From Myxococcota bacterium (GTDB lineage Bacteria > Myxococcota_C > UBA6777): 32,574 bases of DNA. Each line of letters begins with the position of its first letter. The first letter of the stretch is position 1. A model generated the notes under the pieces. It was not told where the DNA came from and searched no databases. It saw nothing but the letters and a program-made list of their open reading frames with translations. The stretch spans positions 1 through 32,574 of the forward strand of contig JAKLKB010000075.1 of assembly GCA_023150835.1 (NCBI GenBank). The letters are read 5' to 3'. A program made the position numbers and the translations under genes. Shown in pieces: positions 15,992 through 24,454 of the stretch.

Positions 15992-18310
15992 TTAGAAGCG
16001 CTGGGAGGGAGCACGTTGTCGGACAAAGAGAAGGGCAAAGAGCAAGAAGAGGGCGAATGGAAGGGGGAAAGAGGTGGGTGGAGACGTTTGGCAGCTACAG
16101 CCTGCGCCTGTGGGAGCGAGTTTTGCTTTGCAGGCGGGATCTTGTGTGCAAGAGGGGTCGTTGCAGCGTTGAGAGCAGGGCGGGTTGAGGACGGTGGGTG
16201 CGGGCCAACAAGCGCTTGCTTGGAGGCAAGTGTAGCCTGTGGGGCATGCGCTATCGTTGGTACAAGGTCGCGAACAGCGGGAAGTTCCGCTGACTTCGGC
16301 GCAAAGATCGGTTTGGCAGTCGGCGTGTTGTGAGCAGATATCGCCGACAGGTCGTTTGTTGGTGGGGCAGGGCAGGTCGCCGTCTTTGCAGTCTTCGTCG
16401 ATGCCGTTGCCGCAGATCTCGGTGGCATTGGGGTGGATCTTGGGATCGTTGTCGTTGCAGTCTTGGGGGCCTTGGCAGTCGGGGCCGACACCATAGCCGT
16501 CTTTGTCTTTGTCTACGCAGTTCGTTGTACCGCAAGGACGGTCGCCTGCGGCGCAGTCTTCGTCGATGCCATTGCCGCAGATCTCAGGTGCGCCCGGATA
16601 GATCTTGGGATCGTTGTCGTTGCAATCGAAAGGCTCGGGGCATCCGACTTTTTGAGCGAAGTATCCGTCTTTGTCTTTGTCTTCGCAGGTGGGAGGGCAG
16701 GGCATATCGCCGTCTTTGCAGTCTTCGTCGATGCCGTTGCCGCAGATCTCGCGTGCACCCGGGTGGATCTTGGGATCGTTGTCGTTGCAGTCTTGGGGGC
16801 CTTGGCAGTCAGGGCCGACTCCGTAGCCGTCTTTGTCTTTGTCTACACAGTTGATCTTTGCAGAGACGGTGATCTCGATGGATAGGGCGGGTCCAAAGCG
16901 CTTGCCTTGTGCTTCGAGTTGCCAAGTGTTTTTGAAGGTTCCTGTGGTCGAAGGGGCTGTAAAGTTTGCTTGAAATGCCTTGGTTTGGCCGGTCTTGATC
17001 TGATCGGCAGAAGCGAGGTCGATGCGCGAGAGGCCGAGATCATCGCCTCCTGTGCGGACGAGCGCATAACCATCCGCACGAGACCACACGGTGGTTCCGA
17101 TGTTTTCGAGGGTCCATGTCTTTTGGAAGGCGTCGCCTGCTTGGACAGCGATGGGGTTGGGTGGGCTTTCTTGAGTGAGTTTGGCATCGTCGACGGGGGC
17201 GGCTGCGACATTTGCGATGTCGGAGCCTGTGTAATAATGGCGGATGATCTGTTCGGCTGTTTTTCCGCATTTGCCCATGGCTTCGGCTCCACGCTGACAG
17301 AGGCCGACACGATGCCCATACACGCCCCAACAAGTGCTGTTGCTGGGTTGTCCTTTGCAGATCACGGTGCAGGCTCCTGTCTTGTTTTCGATGCAGTCCA
17401 CAGACTGAAGGTAGGGAAGGGCTGTGGAAGACCACCCTGCGTCTTTGTTGCTGCGTGTGCTTCCGCCGCAGCTTGCGGCAAAATAGCCGCCCACAAGGGA
17501 AGTTCCGTGTACCGCGACTTGGGAGCGGGTTTCATCGACAGCGCGGGTGGTTGAGGCGTATTGGGTGGTTCCCCAGACTTGGCATTGTGTGGTGATGCAG
17601 ATCGCCTTGGTTCCGCCGCGTGTGTAGCTAACGGTGTAGCTTCTTGCGGCGATGGCTTGGGCTTTTTGGGCTTCGAGAGGAAAAGAAGATCCGATCTCTT
17701 TGGGCAGGACGCCTTTGAGGTATTCTTCGAGGGGCAGCTTGAGTTTTCCGCCGGGTGGAAGGGAAGTTCCGCCGACTTGGTAGGTGGTGGAAGTATTGTT
17801 TTCGATCTCGATGGTGGCAGGGACGGGATAGGTGGGGGCGTAAGGGATGGGGTCGAAAGGACGAGGGATATCCATCGGAGCAGGCTGTTCTTGGTGTCGG
17901 TGCTGGAGGGTTTCAGGAGCGCGGATCAGACGGTCTGCTTCGGCAAGCCGAGCCAGCGGTGGCAGCGCGATCAGGATATCACGGTGATGAGAAGGTGAGA
18001 GGTAGGCTTGGGTCGTACTCATATAACCCGCAGCTTCGGCGCGGATCGCGTAGCTGGATCGAGAAGGAGCCACAAACCGATGATGGCCGTTTGAGTCGCT
18101 GATTCCGAGGCGTTGGAGGCCGTCGATGTATAGCCTTGCGCCTACAATCGGCTGCTGCGTCAAGATATCGATCACGCGCACTTGCGTAAACATGGAGAGA
18201 TTGTCTGGGACACTGCGCAGCGGATGCGGAGTTCCCGCGCTGAGCAAGAGAGCCAAGCAAGCCCCCCCCAACCAAAGCAGACGTTTCAAGAAAAAACCAG
18301 CGTTCTGCAT
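15992..18310 (-). CDS. Surface protein: SpoIID/LytB domain, FW domain, MopE repeats, MYXO-CTERM-like tail
   Basis: A modular exported protein of 772 residues. The ATG at 18310 has AAAGG eight bases upstream. Order: signal peptide ~1-27; carboxypeptidase-regulatory-like beta domain ~43-115; SpoIID/LytB domain ~190-365 with LEEYLKGVLPKEIGSSFPLE (conserved acidic pair E195/E196) and GHRVGLCQRGAEAM; an NBR1/FW-type Ig domain ~388-482 (AVQAGDAFQKTWTLENIGTTVW); three MopE-type metal-binding Cys repeats ~488-650 (each DKDKDGY, DCNDNDPKI, EICGNGIDEDC); a Cys-rich stretch ~655-730; and a tail with GAGCSC, hydrophobic ~749-763, then RQR. In sporulating Firmicutes SpoIID is a lytic transglycosylase for denuded peptidoglycan, so cell-wall remodelling is a reasonable inference. 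Repeats 1 and 3 are near-identical in DNA. A bidirectional terminator follows the gene. Confidence 0.93.
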   Translation of the reverse strand: MQNAGFFLKRLLWLGGACLALLLSAGTPHPLRSVPDNLSMFTQVRVIDILTQQPIVGARLYIDGLQRLGISDSNGHHRFVAPSRSSYAIRAEAAGYMSTTQAYLSPSHHRDILIALPPLARLAEADRLIRAPETLQHRHQEQPAPMDIPRPFDPIPYAPTYPVPATIEIENNTSTTYQVGGTSLPPGGKLKLPLEEYLKGVLPKEIGSSFPLEAQKAQAIAARSYTVSYTRGGTKAICITTQCQVWGTTQYASTTRAVDETRSQVAVHGTSLVGGYFAASCGGSTRSNKDAGWSSTALPYLQSVDCIENKTGACTVICKGQPSNSTCWGVYGHRVGLCQRGAEAMGKCGKTAEQIIRHYYTGSDIANVAAAPVDDAKLTQESPPNPIAVQAGDAFQKTWTLENIGTTVWSRADGYALVRTGGDDLGLSRIDLASADQIKTGQTKAFQANFTAPSTTGTFKNTWQLEAQGKRFGPALSIEITVSAKINCVDKDKDGYGVGPDCQGPQDCNDNDPKIHPGAREICGNGIDEDCKDGDMPCPPTCEDKDKDGYFAQKVGCPEPFDCNDNDPKIYPGAPEICGNGIDEDCAAGDRPCGTTNCVDKDKDGYGVGPDCQGPQDCNDNDPKIHPNATEICGNGIDEDCKDGDLPCPTNKRPVGDICSQHADCQTDLCAEVSGTSRCSRPCTNDSACPTGYTCLQASACWPAPTVLNPPCSQRCNDPSCTQDPACKAKLAPTGAGCSCQTSPPTSFPLPFALFLLFALLFVRQRAPSQRF

Positions 18311-18484
18311 CAAAGCAACCTTTCTGGGCCGATATCGCGGAATGACCCACCGCCCTTTTTGCTCTTTGCGATGTCACCCACCAACATGCTTTGACTGCAC
18401 GCGGACGGTGGACATACGGCTCAAAACATCTAGCACATCTCGTTGGTTATCGGCAAGATCAACAAAAAAGAGTCCACGGAAAAC

Positions 18485-18715
18485 ACGGAAGGCACGGAAG
18501 AAGCGGAAGAATCGGAAGAAGCGGAAGAATCGGAAGAATCGGAAGAAGCGGAAGAAGCGGAAGAAGCGGAAGAAGCGGAAGAAGCGGAAGAAGCGGAAGA
18601 AGCGGAAGAAGCGGAAGAAGCGGAAGAAGCGGAGGAGGCGGAGGAGGCGGAAGAGGCGGAAGAAGCGGAAGAAGCGGAAGAAGCGGAGGAGGCGGAAGAG
18701 GCGGAAGAGGCGGCC
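18485..18715 (+). repeat. 9-bp microsatellite (GCGGAAGAA), about 25 units
   Basis: Nearly pure GAAGAAGCG repeats with occasional GAAGAATCG and GAGGAGGCG variants. Just upstream is ACGGAAAACACGGAAGGCACGG, a simple motif that also appears near 31857-31930. One frame reads (EEA)n with an ATG at 18443 but no ribosome-binding site; I treat it as a repeat, not a gene. Confidence 0.9.
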
Positions 18716-18717
18716 TT

Positions 18718-18842
18718 AAAAAAATCCGTGTTCGAGGAGGTTCAAGCGGCACCGTTGTTTGTTTGAAAAACGTCTGTGTGTTCCGCCAATACGGGGTCAA
18801 GGGGGCGGCGCTCCCTTGCGGGGCGTGGGGTGGAACCCCACC
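18718..18842 (+). repeat. Dispersed repeat family 2, copy c
   Basis: Blocks are CCGTGTTCG, GTTTGAAAAACGTCTGTGTG, CGGGGTCAAGGGGGCG and CTTGCGGGGCGTGGGG, as in the copies at 7081 and 15495. It lies directly between the microsatellite and the 71-bp tandem repeats. Confidence 0.75.
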
Positions 18843-18990
18843 AACCAAGGGAAAAAAGGTGAGAGCGGAACCCCACCGATCAAGGGGGGAAAAGGTGTGA
18901 GTGGAACCCCACCAACCAAGGGAAAAAAGGTGAGAGCGGAACCCCACCGATCAAGGGGGGAAAAGGTGTGAGTGGAACCCCAGCAACCCA
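18831..18990 (+). repeat. 71-bp tandem repeat made of two related ~35-bp halves
   Basis: TGGAACCCCACCAACCAAGG recurs at 18831, 18902 and (diverged) 18973. A sister half-unit, CGGAACCCCACCGATCAAGG, alternates with it. The array grows out of the last bases of the family 2 repeat. The rest of the gap to 19084 has no gene. Confidence 0.85.
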
Positions 18991-19084
18991 AGAAAAAACA
19001 GAGGGGTTTACCTCGACGGGAGGGAGGTCAAAAAGAGCGGATGATGGGGAGGTATAGAGAGGGGAAGGGAGAGAGGGGGGGAGA

Positions 19085-21358
19085 TTAAGCGGCAGCGTTG
19101 GCTTTGCGCAAGACGTTGAGGGCGGAACCTTCTTTGAACCACTCGATCTGTTCTTCGTTGAGGGAGTGTTTGAGGTCGATTTTTTCGGTGGATCCGTCAG
19201 GATGGGTGATAGTGGCGTGGACGAGGGCACCGGGAGCGAGCTTATCGAGGCCGTGGATGCTGATGCGATCTTTGACGTCGGTGATCTTGTTGTAATCGTC
19301 GGGTTTGGCGAAGGTGAGGGGGAGGACGCCTTGTTTTTTGAGATTGGTTTCAGCGATTCGAGCGAACGAACGAGCGATAGCGGCGGTGATACCGAGAAAA
19401 CGGGGTGAGAGCGCGGCGTGTTCGCGGGAGGAGCCTTCGCCGTAGTTTTCGTCGCCGATCATGACCCAGCCTTGGCCGCGTTTTTTGTAGTCGCGTGCGA
19501 TGGTGGCGAGGGTGGCTTCGTCGCCTGTGAAGACGTTGACGCCGTGTCCGGTTTTGTCGGAGAAGACGTTGGTGGCCCCGAGGCAGAAGTTATCGCTGAT
19601 CTTGTCGAGGTGACCGCGAAATTCGAGCCAAGGGCCGGCAGGGGAGATATGGTCGGTGGTGAGTTTGCCTTTGGCTTTGAGGATGATCACTTGGTCGTTA
19701 AAGTCTTTGCCGTCCCACGCTTCAAAGGGTTCGAGGAGTTGGAGGCGTTTGCTGTCGAGGCTGACGGAGACGGTGACTTTGCTTCCATCGGAGGCGGGGG
19801 CTTCGTAGCCGGGATCTTTGGCGGTAAAGCCCTTGGCAGGGAGTTCTTGGCCGACGGGGGGTTGGAATTTGAAATCGGTTCCGGGGACGTTGTCGGTGAG
19901 GGGGTTGAAGCTGATGGAGCCAGCGAAAGCCATTGCGGTGACGAGTTCGGGGCTGCCGATAAAGGCGTAGGTTTGGGGGTTTCCGTCGTTTCGGGCGCTA
20001 AAGTTTCGGTTAAAGGAGGTGATGATGGAGTTTTTCTCACCTTTTTTCACATCTTTGCGATCCCATTGACCGATACAAGGGCCGCAGGCGTTGGCGAGGA
20101 CTTGGCCGCCGACTTGGGTGAGGGTTTCGAGCTGGCCATCGCGGGTGATGGTGTCTTGGATCTGGTTGGAGCCGGGGGTGATCATAAAGAAGCTTTTGAC
20201 TTTGAGTCCGGCATCAGCGGCTTGTTTGGCGAGGTGTGCGGAGCGGCTGATATCTTCGTAAGAAGAGTTGGTACAGCTACCGATGAGTGCGCCTTTGAGT
20301 TCAGCGGGGTAGCCTTCTTTGGCGACGTCAGCGGCCATTTGAGAGATCGGTCGGGCGAGGTCGGGTGTAAAGGGTCCGACGACGTAGGGTTCGAGTTCAG
20401 AGAGATTGATATCGATGATTTGATCGAAGTATTTTTCGGGGCTGACTTCGACATCGGTGTCTGCGACGAGGAGTTCGGCGTATTGGTCGGCGAGGTCGGC
20501 GAGGTCAGCGCGGCTGGTGTTGCGGAGGTAAGCGCCGCTGCGGGAGTCGTAGGGGAAGATCGAGGTAGTTGCGCCGACTTCTGCGCCCATGTTGGTGATG
20601 GTGGCTTTTCCGGTGCCGCTGATGGAGCGGGTGCCGGGGCCAAAGTATTCGATGATGTGGTTGGTGCCGCCTTTGACGGTGAGGATACCAGCGAGTTTGA
20701 GGATCACGTCTTTTGCGGAGGCCCATCCGTTGAATTCGCCTGTGAGGCGAACGCCGATCAGTTTGGGCATGGTGACGGTCCATGCGAGTCCGGACATGAC
20801 TTCGGAGGCATCGGCTCCACCGACACCGATCGCGATCATGCCGAGTCCACCGGCGTTGGGTGTGTGAGAGTCGGTTCCGATCATCATGCCGCCCGGGAAG
20901 GCGTAGTTTTCGAGGACGACTTGGTGGATGATCCCTGCGCCCGGCTTCCAAAAGCCCATGCCGTATTTGTTGGCGGTGGAGCGGAGGAAGTCGTAGACTT
21001 CTTTGTTGGTGTCTTTGGCTTCGGCGAGGTCGAGATCAACGCCGTCACGAGCGCGGATCAGGTGGTCGCAGTGGACGGTGGTGGGAGCGGCGACTTGGGC
21101 GCGTCCGGCGAGCATGAATTGGAGGATCGCCATCTGAGCGGTGGCGTCTTGGAGGGCGACGCGGTCGGGATTGAGCAGGACGGTGGCCTTGCCGCGTGTG
21201 AGATCTTGGGTTTCTGGATCGGTCATGTGGCTGAAGAGGATCTTTTCGGAGAGCGTCAAGCCGCGACCGAGACGGCGGCGAGCGATCTCTGTGGTGCTCT
21301 TCATTTTTTCATAGAGTTTTTTGACGCTTGCAGCTTGGCTTTCAATCTTCTGGCTCAT
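19085..21358 (-). CDS. acn: Aconitate hydratase (mitochondrial-type)
   Basis: TCA-cycle [4Fe-4S] enzyme isomerising citrate to isocitrate via cis-aconitate. The ATG at 21358 (MSQKIESQAASVKKLYEKMK) has AAGGAGACGGC immediately upstream, giving 757 residues; the open frame runs further upstream but without a site. Motifs are GTDSHTPNAGGLGMIAIGVGGADA (~160-183, here split as GTDSHTPNAGG and GVGGADA), IGSCTNSSYED with the first cluster Cys (~355), ANACGPCIGQWDR with the other two Cys (~417-430), SFNRNFSARNDG (~445), and the swivel-domain GDENYGEGSSREHAA (~645-659). The domain order and length match eukaryotic mitochondrial Aco2 and its bacterial relatives, rather than AcnA (about 890 aa) or AcnB. 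Confidence 0.96.
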   Translation of the reverse strand: MSQKIESQAASVKKLYEKMKSTTEIARRRLGRGLTLSEKILFSHMTDPETQDLTRGKATVLLNPDRVALQDATAQMAILQFMLAGRAQVAAPTTVHCDHLIRARDGVDLDLAEAKDTNKEVYDFLRSTANKYGMGFWKPGAGIIHQVVLENYAFPGGMMIGTDSHTPNAGGLGMIAIGVGGADASEVMSGLAWTVTMPKLIGVRLTGEFNGWASAKDVILKLAGILTVKGGTNHIIEYFGPGTRSISGTGKATITNMGAEVGATTSIFPYDSRSGAYLRNTSRADLADLADQYAELLVADTDVEVSPEKYFDQIIDINLSELEPYVVGPFTPDLARPISQMAADVAKEGYPAELKGALIGSCTNSSYEDISRSAHLAKQAADAGLKVKSFFMITPGSNQIQDTITRDGQLETLTQVGGQVLANACGPCIGQWDRKDVKKGEKNSIITSFNRNFSARNDGNPQTYAFIGSPELVTAMAFAGSISFNPLTDNVPGTDFKFQPPVGQELPAKGFTAKDPGYEAPASDGSKVTVSVSLDSKRLQLLEPFEAWDGKDFNDQVIILKAKGKLTTDHISPAGPWLEFRGHLDKISDNFCLGATNVFSDKTGHGVNVFTGDEATLATIARDYKKRGQGWVMIGDENYGEGSSREHAALSPRFLGITAAIARSFARIAETNLKKQGVLPLTFAKPDDYNKITDVKDRISIHGLDKLAPGALVHATITHPDGSTEKIDLKHSLNEEQIEWFKEGSALNVLRKANAAA

Positions 21359-21679
21359 GCCGTCTCCTTGTTCTCTCGTTTGCGATGCGTCCATGCAGAT
21401 GCTTTTGTTTTGGTGGACGTCTCGCCCCAGATGCTTGGGGCGCAAAAAGTAGCGATAAAGCGCGAAAACAGATAGCGGAGAAGTGTCTTCGCGTCAAGAT
21501 GCGTTTTCAAGTTGTGCTAAGACACAGCACAAAGAGACGTGTTTCTCCCTTGTTTTGCAAGGATGTCTTGTGGTTGTGATGACGTAAGCTTGGGTGGGTT
21601 CTTGGGGTTTGTCAGGCGGAGTGAGTTTTCGGACTAGGGTGAGATCGAGATCGCAGGAGAGGGGAGTATGGATGGAGGG
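21359..21679. other. Upstream region of aconitase
   Basis: About 320 bases between the aconitase start and a dispersed element. No gene, RNA or convincing promoter could be made out on either strand; the aconitase promoter must lie here. Confidence 0.5.
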
Positions 21680-21797
21680 TTATACGAGATCCGCAGGGCG
21701 TGTGATCGCAAAACGTAGAGGCAGACAGGTGTGGCTGCCCAACAATCGGGTGTCTACGTACGACCCTTCGCTCACACATCACACGGATATCGTATTA
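21680..21797 (+). mobile_element. TIR element copy 3
   Basis: Starts TTATACGAGATCCGC, has the central GGCAGACAGGTGTGGCTGCC hairpin region and GTCTACGTACGACCC, and ends CACGGATATCGTATTA. The terminal TTA is, on the minus strand, the TAA stop codon of the adjacent lipoprotein gene. Confidence 0.8.
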
Positions 21798-22778
21798 TTG
21801 GATGCGATCGAGGGGGATGTTGTGTTTTTGGAGGTCGGATTGGACGATGCGTGCGACGATGGGGAAGCGTTTGGCGTAGCGTTGGTAGAGCAGGCGGTAG
21901 ACCATGGCGGCGCGGCTTGGTTCGCCGGATTCAGCGAGGCGGCGTGCGCGTTCGAGTGAGGGGTAGATATCGCGAAACAGTTTCATGTGTTTGCGTGCGC
22001 GATCTTGCATGGGGCTTTCGGGGTTGGCCTTGAGCCAGCCTTGCAAGAGCCACCATTTGCCGCTGAGTTCGTAGCGTTCATAACGCATCACAAGGATCTT
22101 TTGGCGGGCGTCTTGGGCGTAGGGTCCGTTGGGGAATCGCTCCACAAAGAGGCGATAGTTGCGGATACTTGGGTTTTTTTGAACACGTTGCCACCAGAGA
22201 TTGTGATGTTTTTCGACGGCTTGTTGAACGAATCGCCCTTTGGGAAAGTGTCGGAGATAGGCTTCGAGTCCGCGAATGCTTTCAAATTGCAGGGCTTTTT
22301 GAAAGAACTTTTCTTCGATGCGTTCTTTGGCTTCGCGGGAAAACTGGCCGCGAGGGAAGCGTTCGAGAAAAGCGCGGTAGTTTTCGAGTGTATCGCGATC
22401 GCGTGCGCGCTGGTAGGCTTTGATCTCGATCTGTGTGCTGGCTTGGCGGCGGTAGCGGCCTTGGGGAAATTCGCGCAAGTAAGCCGAATAGCTTTCTTCG
22501 CTGTTTTCTTCGGAGGCTTTTTGAAACGCGAGGGTTTCGAGGCGCTCTTCGGCGGGTTTGCGGTCGGGGCTTTGAGGGTATTGGCGGATAAATTCGCGGT
22601 ATCCGTCCATCGTATCTTTTCGACGGACCTCGGTATAAGACGAGACACACCCTACCATCCCGCTTGCCCCGCCTACCGCGCTCATCCCGATCGTGTAGCC
22701 TAGCATCAAGAGGACGCCCCACATCGGTCTTCGTTTTCTGCTGTGTCTAAGCATCCTGTTACCGTTTGTCGAATCCAT
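21795..22778 (-). CDS. Lipoprotein with TPR/YfiO-like repeats
   Basis: A 327-residue product from the ATG at 22778 (GGAAGAAAAAT upstream). The open frame continues upstream only into a dispersed element (22794-22903), so the longer version is spurious. There is a basic N-terminus, then a hydrophobic signal and a lipobox-like GMVGC (Cys ~43). The mature protein is a string of ~33-residue units with a shared core, e.g. YSAYLREFPQGRYRRQA, YRAFLERFPRGQFSREA, LEAYLRHFPKGRFVQQA and YRLFVERFPNGPYAQDA. This Y-x-x-FL-x-x-FP-x-G-x-(F/Y) pattern resembles the TPR-like units of BamD/YfiO and YbgF-type proteins. It is probably a periplasmic scaffold. Its stop codon lies in the end of element copy 3. Confidence 0.9.
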   Translation of the reverse strand: MDSTNGNRMLRHSRKRRPMWGVLLMLGYTIGMSAVGGASGMVGCVSSYTEVRRKDTMDGYREFIRQYPQSPDRKPAEERLETLAFQKASEENSEESYSAYLREFPQGRYRRQASTQIEIKAYQRARDRDTLENYRAFLERFPRGQFSREAKERIEEKFFQKALQFESIRGLEAYLRHFPKGRFVQQAVEKHHNLWWQRVQKNPSIRNYRLFVERFPNGPYAQDARQKILVMRYERYELSGKWWLLQGWLKANPESPMQDRARKHMKLFRDIYPSLERARRLAESGEPSRAAMVYRLLYQRYAKRFPIVARIVQSDLQKHNIPLDRIQ

Positions 22779-22793
22779 CGATTTTTCTTCCAG

Positions 22794-22903
22794 AATCCGA
22801 GTGATGTACACAAAGGAGAGTACGTAGACGCCCTGTAATAGGGCAGCCACAGGAGGCTGCCCCTATCTCTTTACGATCACACGACGGGCGGATCTCGTAT
22901 AAG
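22794..22903 (-). mobile_element. TIR element copy 4 (inverted)
   Basis: On the plus strand it reads AATCCGAGTGATGTACACAA, AGTACGTAGACGCCC, GGGCAGCCACAGGAGGCTGC and CCCCTA, and ends GGGCGGATCTCGTATAA: the reverse complement of the consensus. It lies 15 bases upstream of the lipoprotein start, within its probable leader or promoter. Confidence 0.82.
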
Positions 22904-23149
22904 CCGTTGTTGTAGCGCGATACATGGCGCACAAAGGCTGCCTGCTGCCGCTCCCCCAAGCCTTTATCAGATCGTATCCAAAGACGCAAGTCGTGTGTCG
23001 TTGTGTTGCCTCATCGCGAGCCACACAAGGCCGATATCCGCGCAAAAAGGCGCAAAAAGTCCTTTCCTTTTCAAGTCTTACTTTACAAGAGTGCAGGTTC
23101 AACAGAGAAAAAGCCAGTCAAGTCCTTGTGCTGAGCGGTCAAAATAGTG

Positions 23150-23178
23150 TTGACACCCTAGATGATCCAGACTATACA
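23150..23178 (+). promoter_or_regulatory. Sigma70-type promoter of the HU gene
   Basis: TTGACA (23150-23155), a 17-base spacer, then TATACA (23173-23178), about 100 bases upstream of the HU start. One of the two clearest promoters in the window, fitting a highly expressed nucleoid gene. The stretch 22904-23149 shows nothing else recognisable. Confidence 0.75.
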
Positions 23179-23280
23179 GCGAAAGGCTTTGGTGTCTTTG
23201 CGTACGTTCGTTCTTCGGGGCAAGCCACGGCACGAAGGAGCGAACGCTGGAACGAACAACCATCATGAGGAGAGAGTCGG

Positions 23281-23562
23281 ATGACGAAAGCTGAATTGAT
23301 CGACAAAGTGATTGGTGAAGTGGGTGCTGACAAACTGACCAAGAAGCTGACCGAAGAGCTGATCGAAGCGACCTTCGAGGCGATGAAAGATTCCCTTTTG
23401 AAAGAAGGGCGTTTCTCTTATCCGAGTTTTGGTACCTTTTCGGTGAAAGAGCGCGCTTCTCGCAAGGGACGTAATCCCCAAACAGGTCAAGAGATCGACA
23501 TCCCTGCATCGAAAACTGTGTCTTTCAAGCCCGCGCCCAAGTTCAAAGAAGGTCTCAAGTAA
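23281..23562 (+). CDS. hup: HU-family nucleoid DNA-binding protein
   Basis: A 93-residue HU/IHF-type protein that bends and compacts DNA as a dimer. The whole family pattern is present: helical N-terminus (MTKAELIDKVIGEVGADKLT), the FSYPSFGTFSVKERASRKGRNPQTGQ segment forming the start of the DNA-binding arms (~44-69, here given by positions), IPASKTVSFKPAPKFKEGLK at the end. The arm Pro is present in IPASKTV. A site GAGGAGAGAG lies upstream of the ATG and a strong promoter ~100 bases before. It lies alone on its transcript. The exact subtype (HU versus IHF) cannot be fixed by eye, but a single-subunit HU is most likely. Confidence 0.95.
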   Translation: MTKAELIDKVIGEVGADKLTKKLTEELIEATFEAMKDSLLKEGRFSYPSFGTFSVKERASRKGRNPQTGQEIDIPASKTVSFKPAPKFKEGLK

Positions 23563-23839
23563 TCCAATATCCTTTGCGTTTCGTTTTTTTGCGGTGGGCT
23601 TCGGCCCACTCGCAGAGCTTGCCCTTGCCTTGTCCTGCCTAGTCGATTCTTCACAAAGATTTCTTCATAAAATGTTTTTGGTTTCATCTACAGCGAACAA
23701 CCTCCATCGCGTGATGCGTTGTGTTCGTGCGTTTTGGGCGCTGCGGCGCAGAAAAATAGACGAGGCGATACTTTCTGGTCCAAATAAGGCAGACAAGGCC
23801 GAGAAGCCTTGCTGCATGGATGTTCAGAAGGAGGTCGAG

Positions 23840-24415
23840 ATGTTGGATGCGCGTTTGGGAGGATGGTTGGTCTTGGGGATCTTGTTGATGGCGGCCCAAG
23901 GGCCGTGTTCGCCGATGTGTCCCGATGGATCGGTGGCGACCGAATCGGGGTTGTGTATGGTGGAGTTGCGTCCGGGGCGAGGATGGCGCGCTCTTCAAAA
24001 CGGCGATATCTCGGTGCGCTTGGCGGAGCAGGGGAGAGACAGTTCGGGGTTGTATGGGTTTTGGTTGGTGGAGCTTCCCGAGGAATTGCGCGCAGAATCG
24101 GGGGTTCGGGGGCAGTTGGGAGCGTGGAAATTGGTGATCCGCCGAGACGGCGATCAGAGCTTGCCTGAGCAGATGTTGTTGCGTTGGCGCTTGTCGGGTC
24201 AGATCCCTCGTTTGCCTGCGCAAGACAGCGTGGCCTTGGTGGCGCGTTGGGTGGATGGTCACAAGCGTCATACACGCCAATTGATCGGGCATTTCGAGCA
24301 TCAGTCTGGTATCTTGCAGGTCAAACTGGAAAATTGGACGGCGGGAACACAGCAGGTTGAGTTGATCCCCGTCCGTTGGGCTGGAAAAACCAAACGCCAA
24401 GTGGCTCGTTTGTGA
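23840..24415 (+). CDS. Small exported protein of unknown function
   Basis: A 191-residue product from the ATG at 23840, with AAGGAGG seven bases upstream. An in-frame ATG at 23816 is possible but lacks a site. The N-terminus MLDARLGGWLVLGILLMAAQ is a signal peptide, followed by GPCSPMCPDGSVATESGLC with three Cys close together, perhaps a small disulfide-bonded loop. The rest is beta-rich (GAWKLVIRRDGDQSLPEQML; LIGHFEHQSGILQVKLENWT; VELIPVRWAG), suggesting a compact periplasmic beta fold. No lipobox of the usual form and no catalytic motif are seen. I do not recognise the family. It lies between HU and a small lipoprotein gene that has its own promoter-like sequence. Confidence 0.75.
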   Translation: MLDARLGGWLVLGILLMAAQGPCSPMCPDGSVATESGLCMVELRPGRGWRALQNGDISVRLAEQGRDSSGLYGFWLVELPEELRAESGVRGQLGAWKLVIRRDGDQSLPEQMLLRWRLSGQIPRLPAQDSVALVARWVDGHKRHTRQLIGHFEHQSGILQVKLENWTAGTQQVELIPVRWAGKTKRQVARL

Positions 24416-24425
24416 TGCGTAAAAT

Positions 24426-24454
24426 TTGACTTGTATTTCTTAAAATGGTGAATA
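24426..24454 (+). promoter_or_regulatory. Possible promoter of the small lipoprotein gene
   Basis: TTGACT (24426-24431), 17 bases, then TGAATA (24449-24454), in the AT-rich DNA just after the preceding gene and ~190 bases upstream of the lipoprotein start. Confidence 0.4.

Noticed and set aside
18443-18766. 107-residue Glu/Glu/Ala repeat protein
   Set aside because: The frame is made by the 9-bp microsatellite, runs into a dispersed repeat and has no ribosome-binding site.
19418-21475. 685-residue plus-strand open frame
   Set aside because: It is the antisense shadow of the aconitase gene, Gly/Val/Asp/Phe-rich with no motif.
22779-22850. N-terminal extension of the YfiO-like lipoprotein to 22850
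   Set aside because: The extension is translated from a TIR element copy and has no ribosome-binding site; the lipoprotein signal fits the 22778 start.
23590-23620. GTGGGCTTCGGCCCAC hairpin as HU terminator
   Set aside because: The stem is good, but no T run follows on the plus strand; the T run lies before it.
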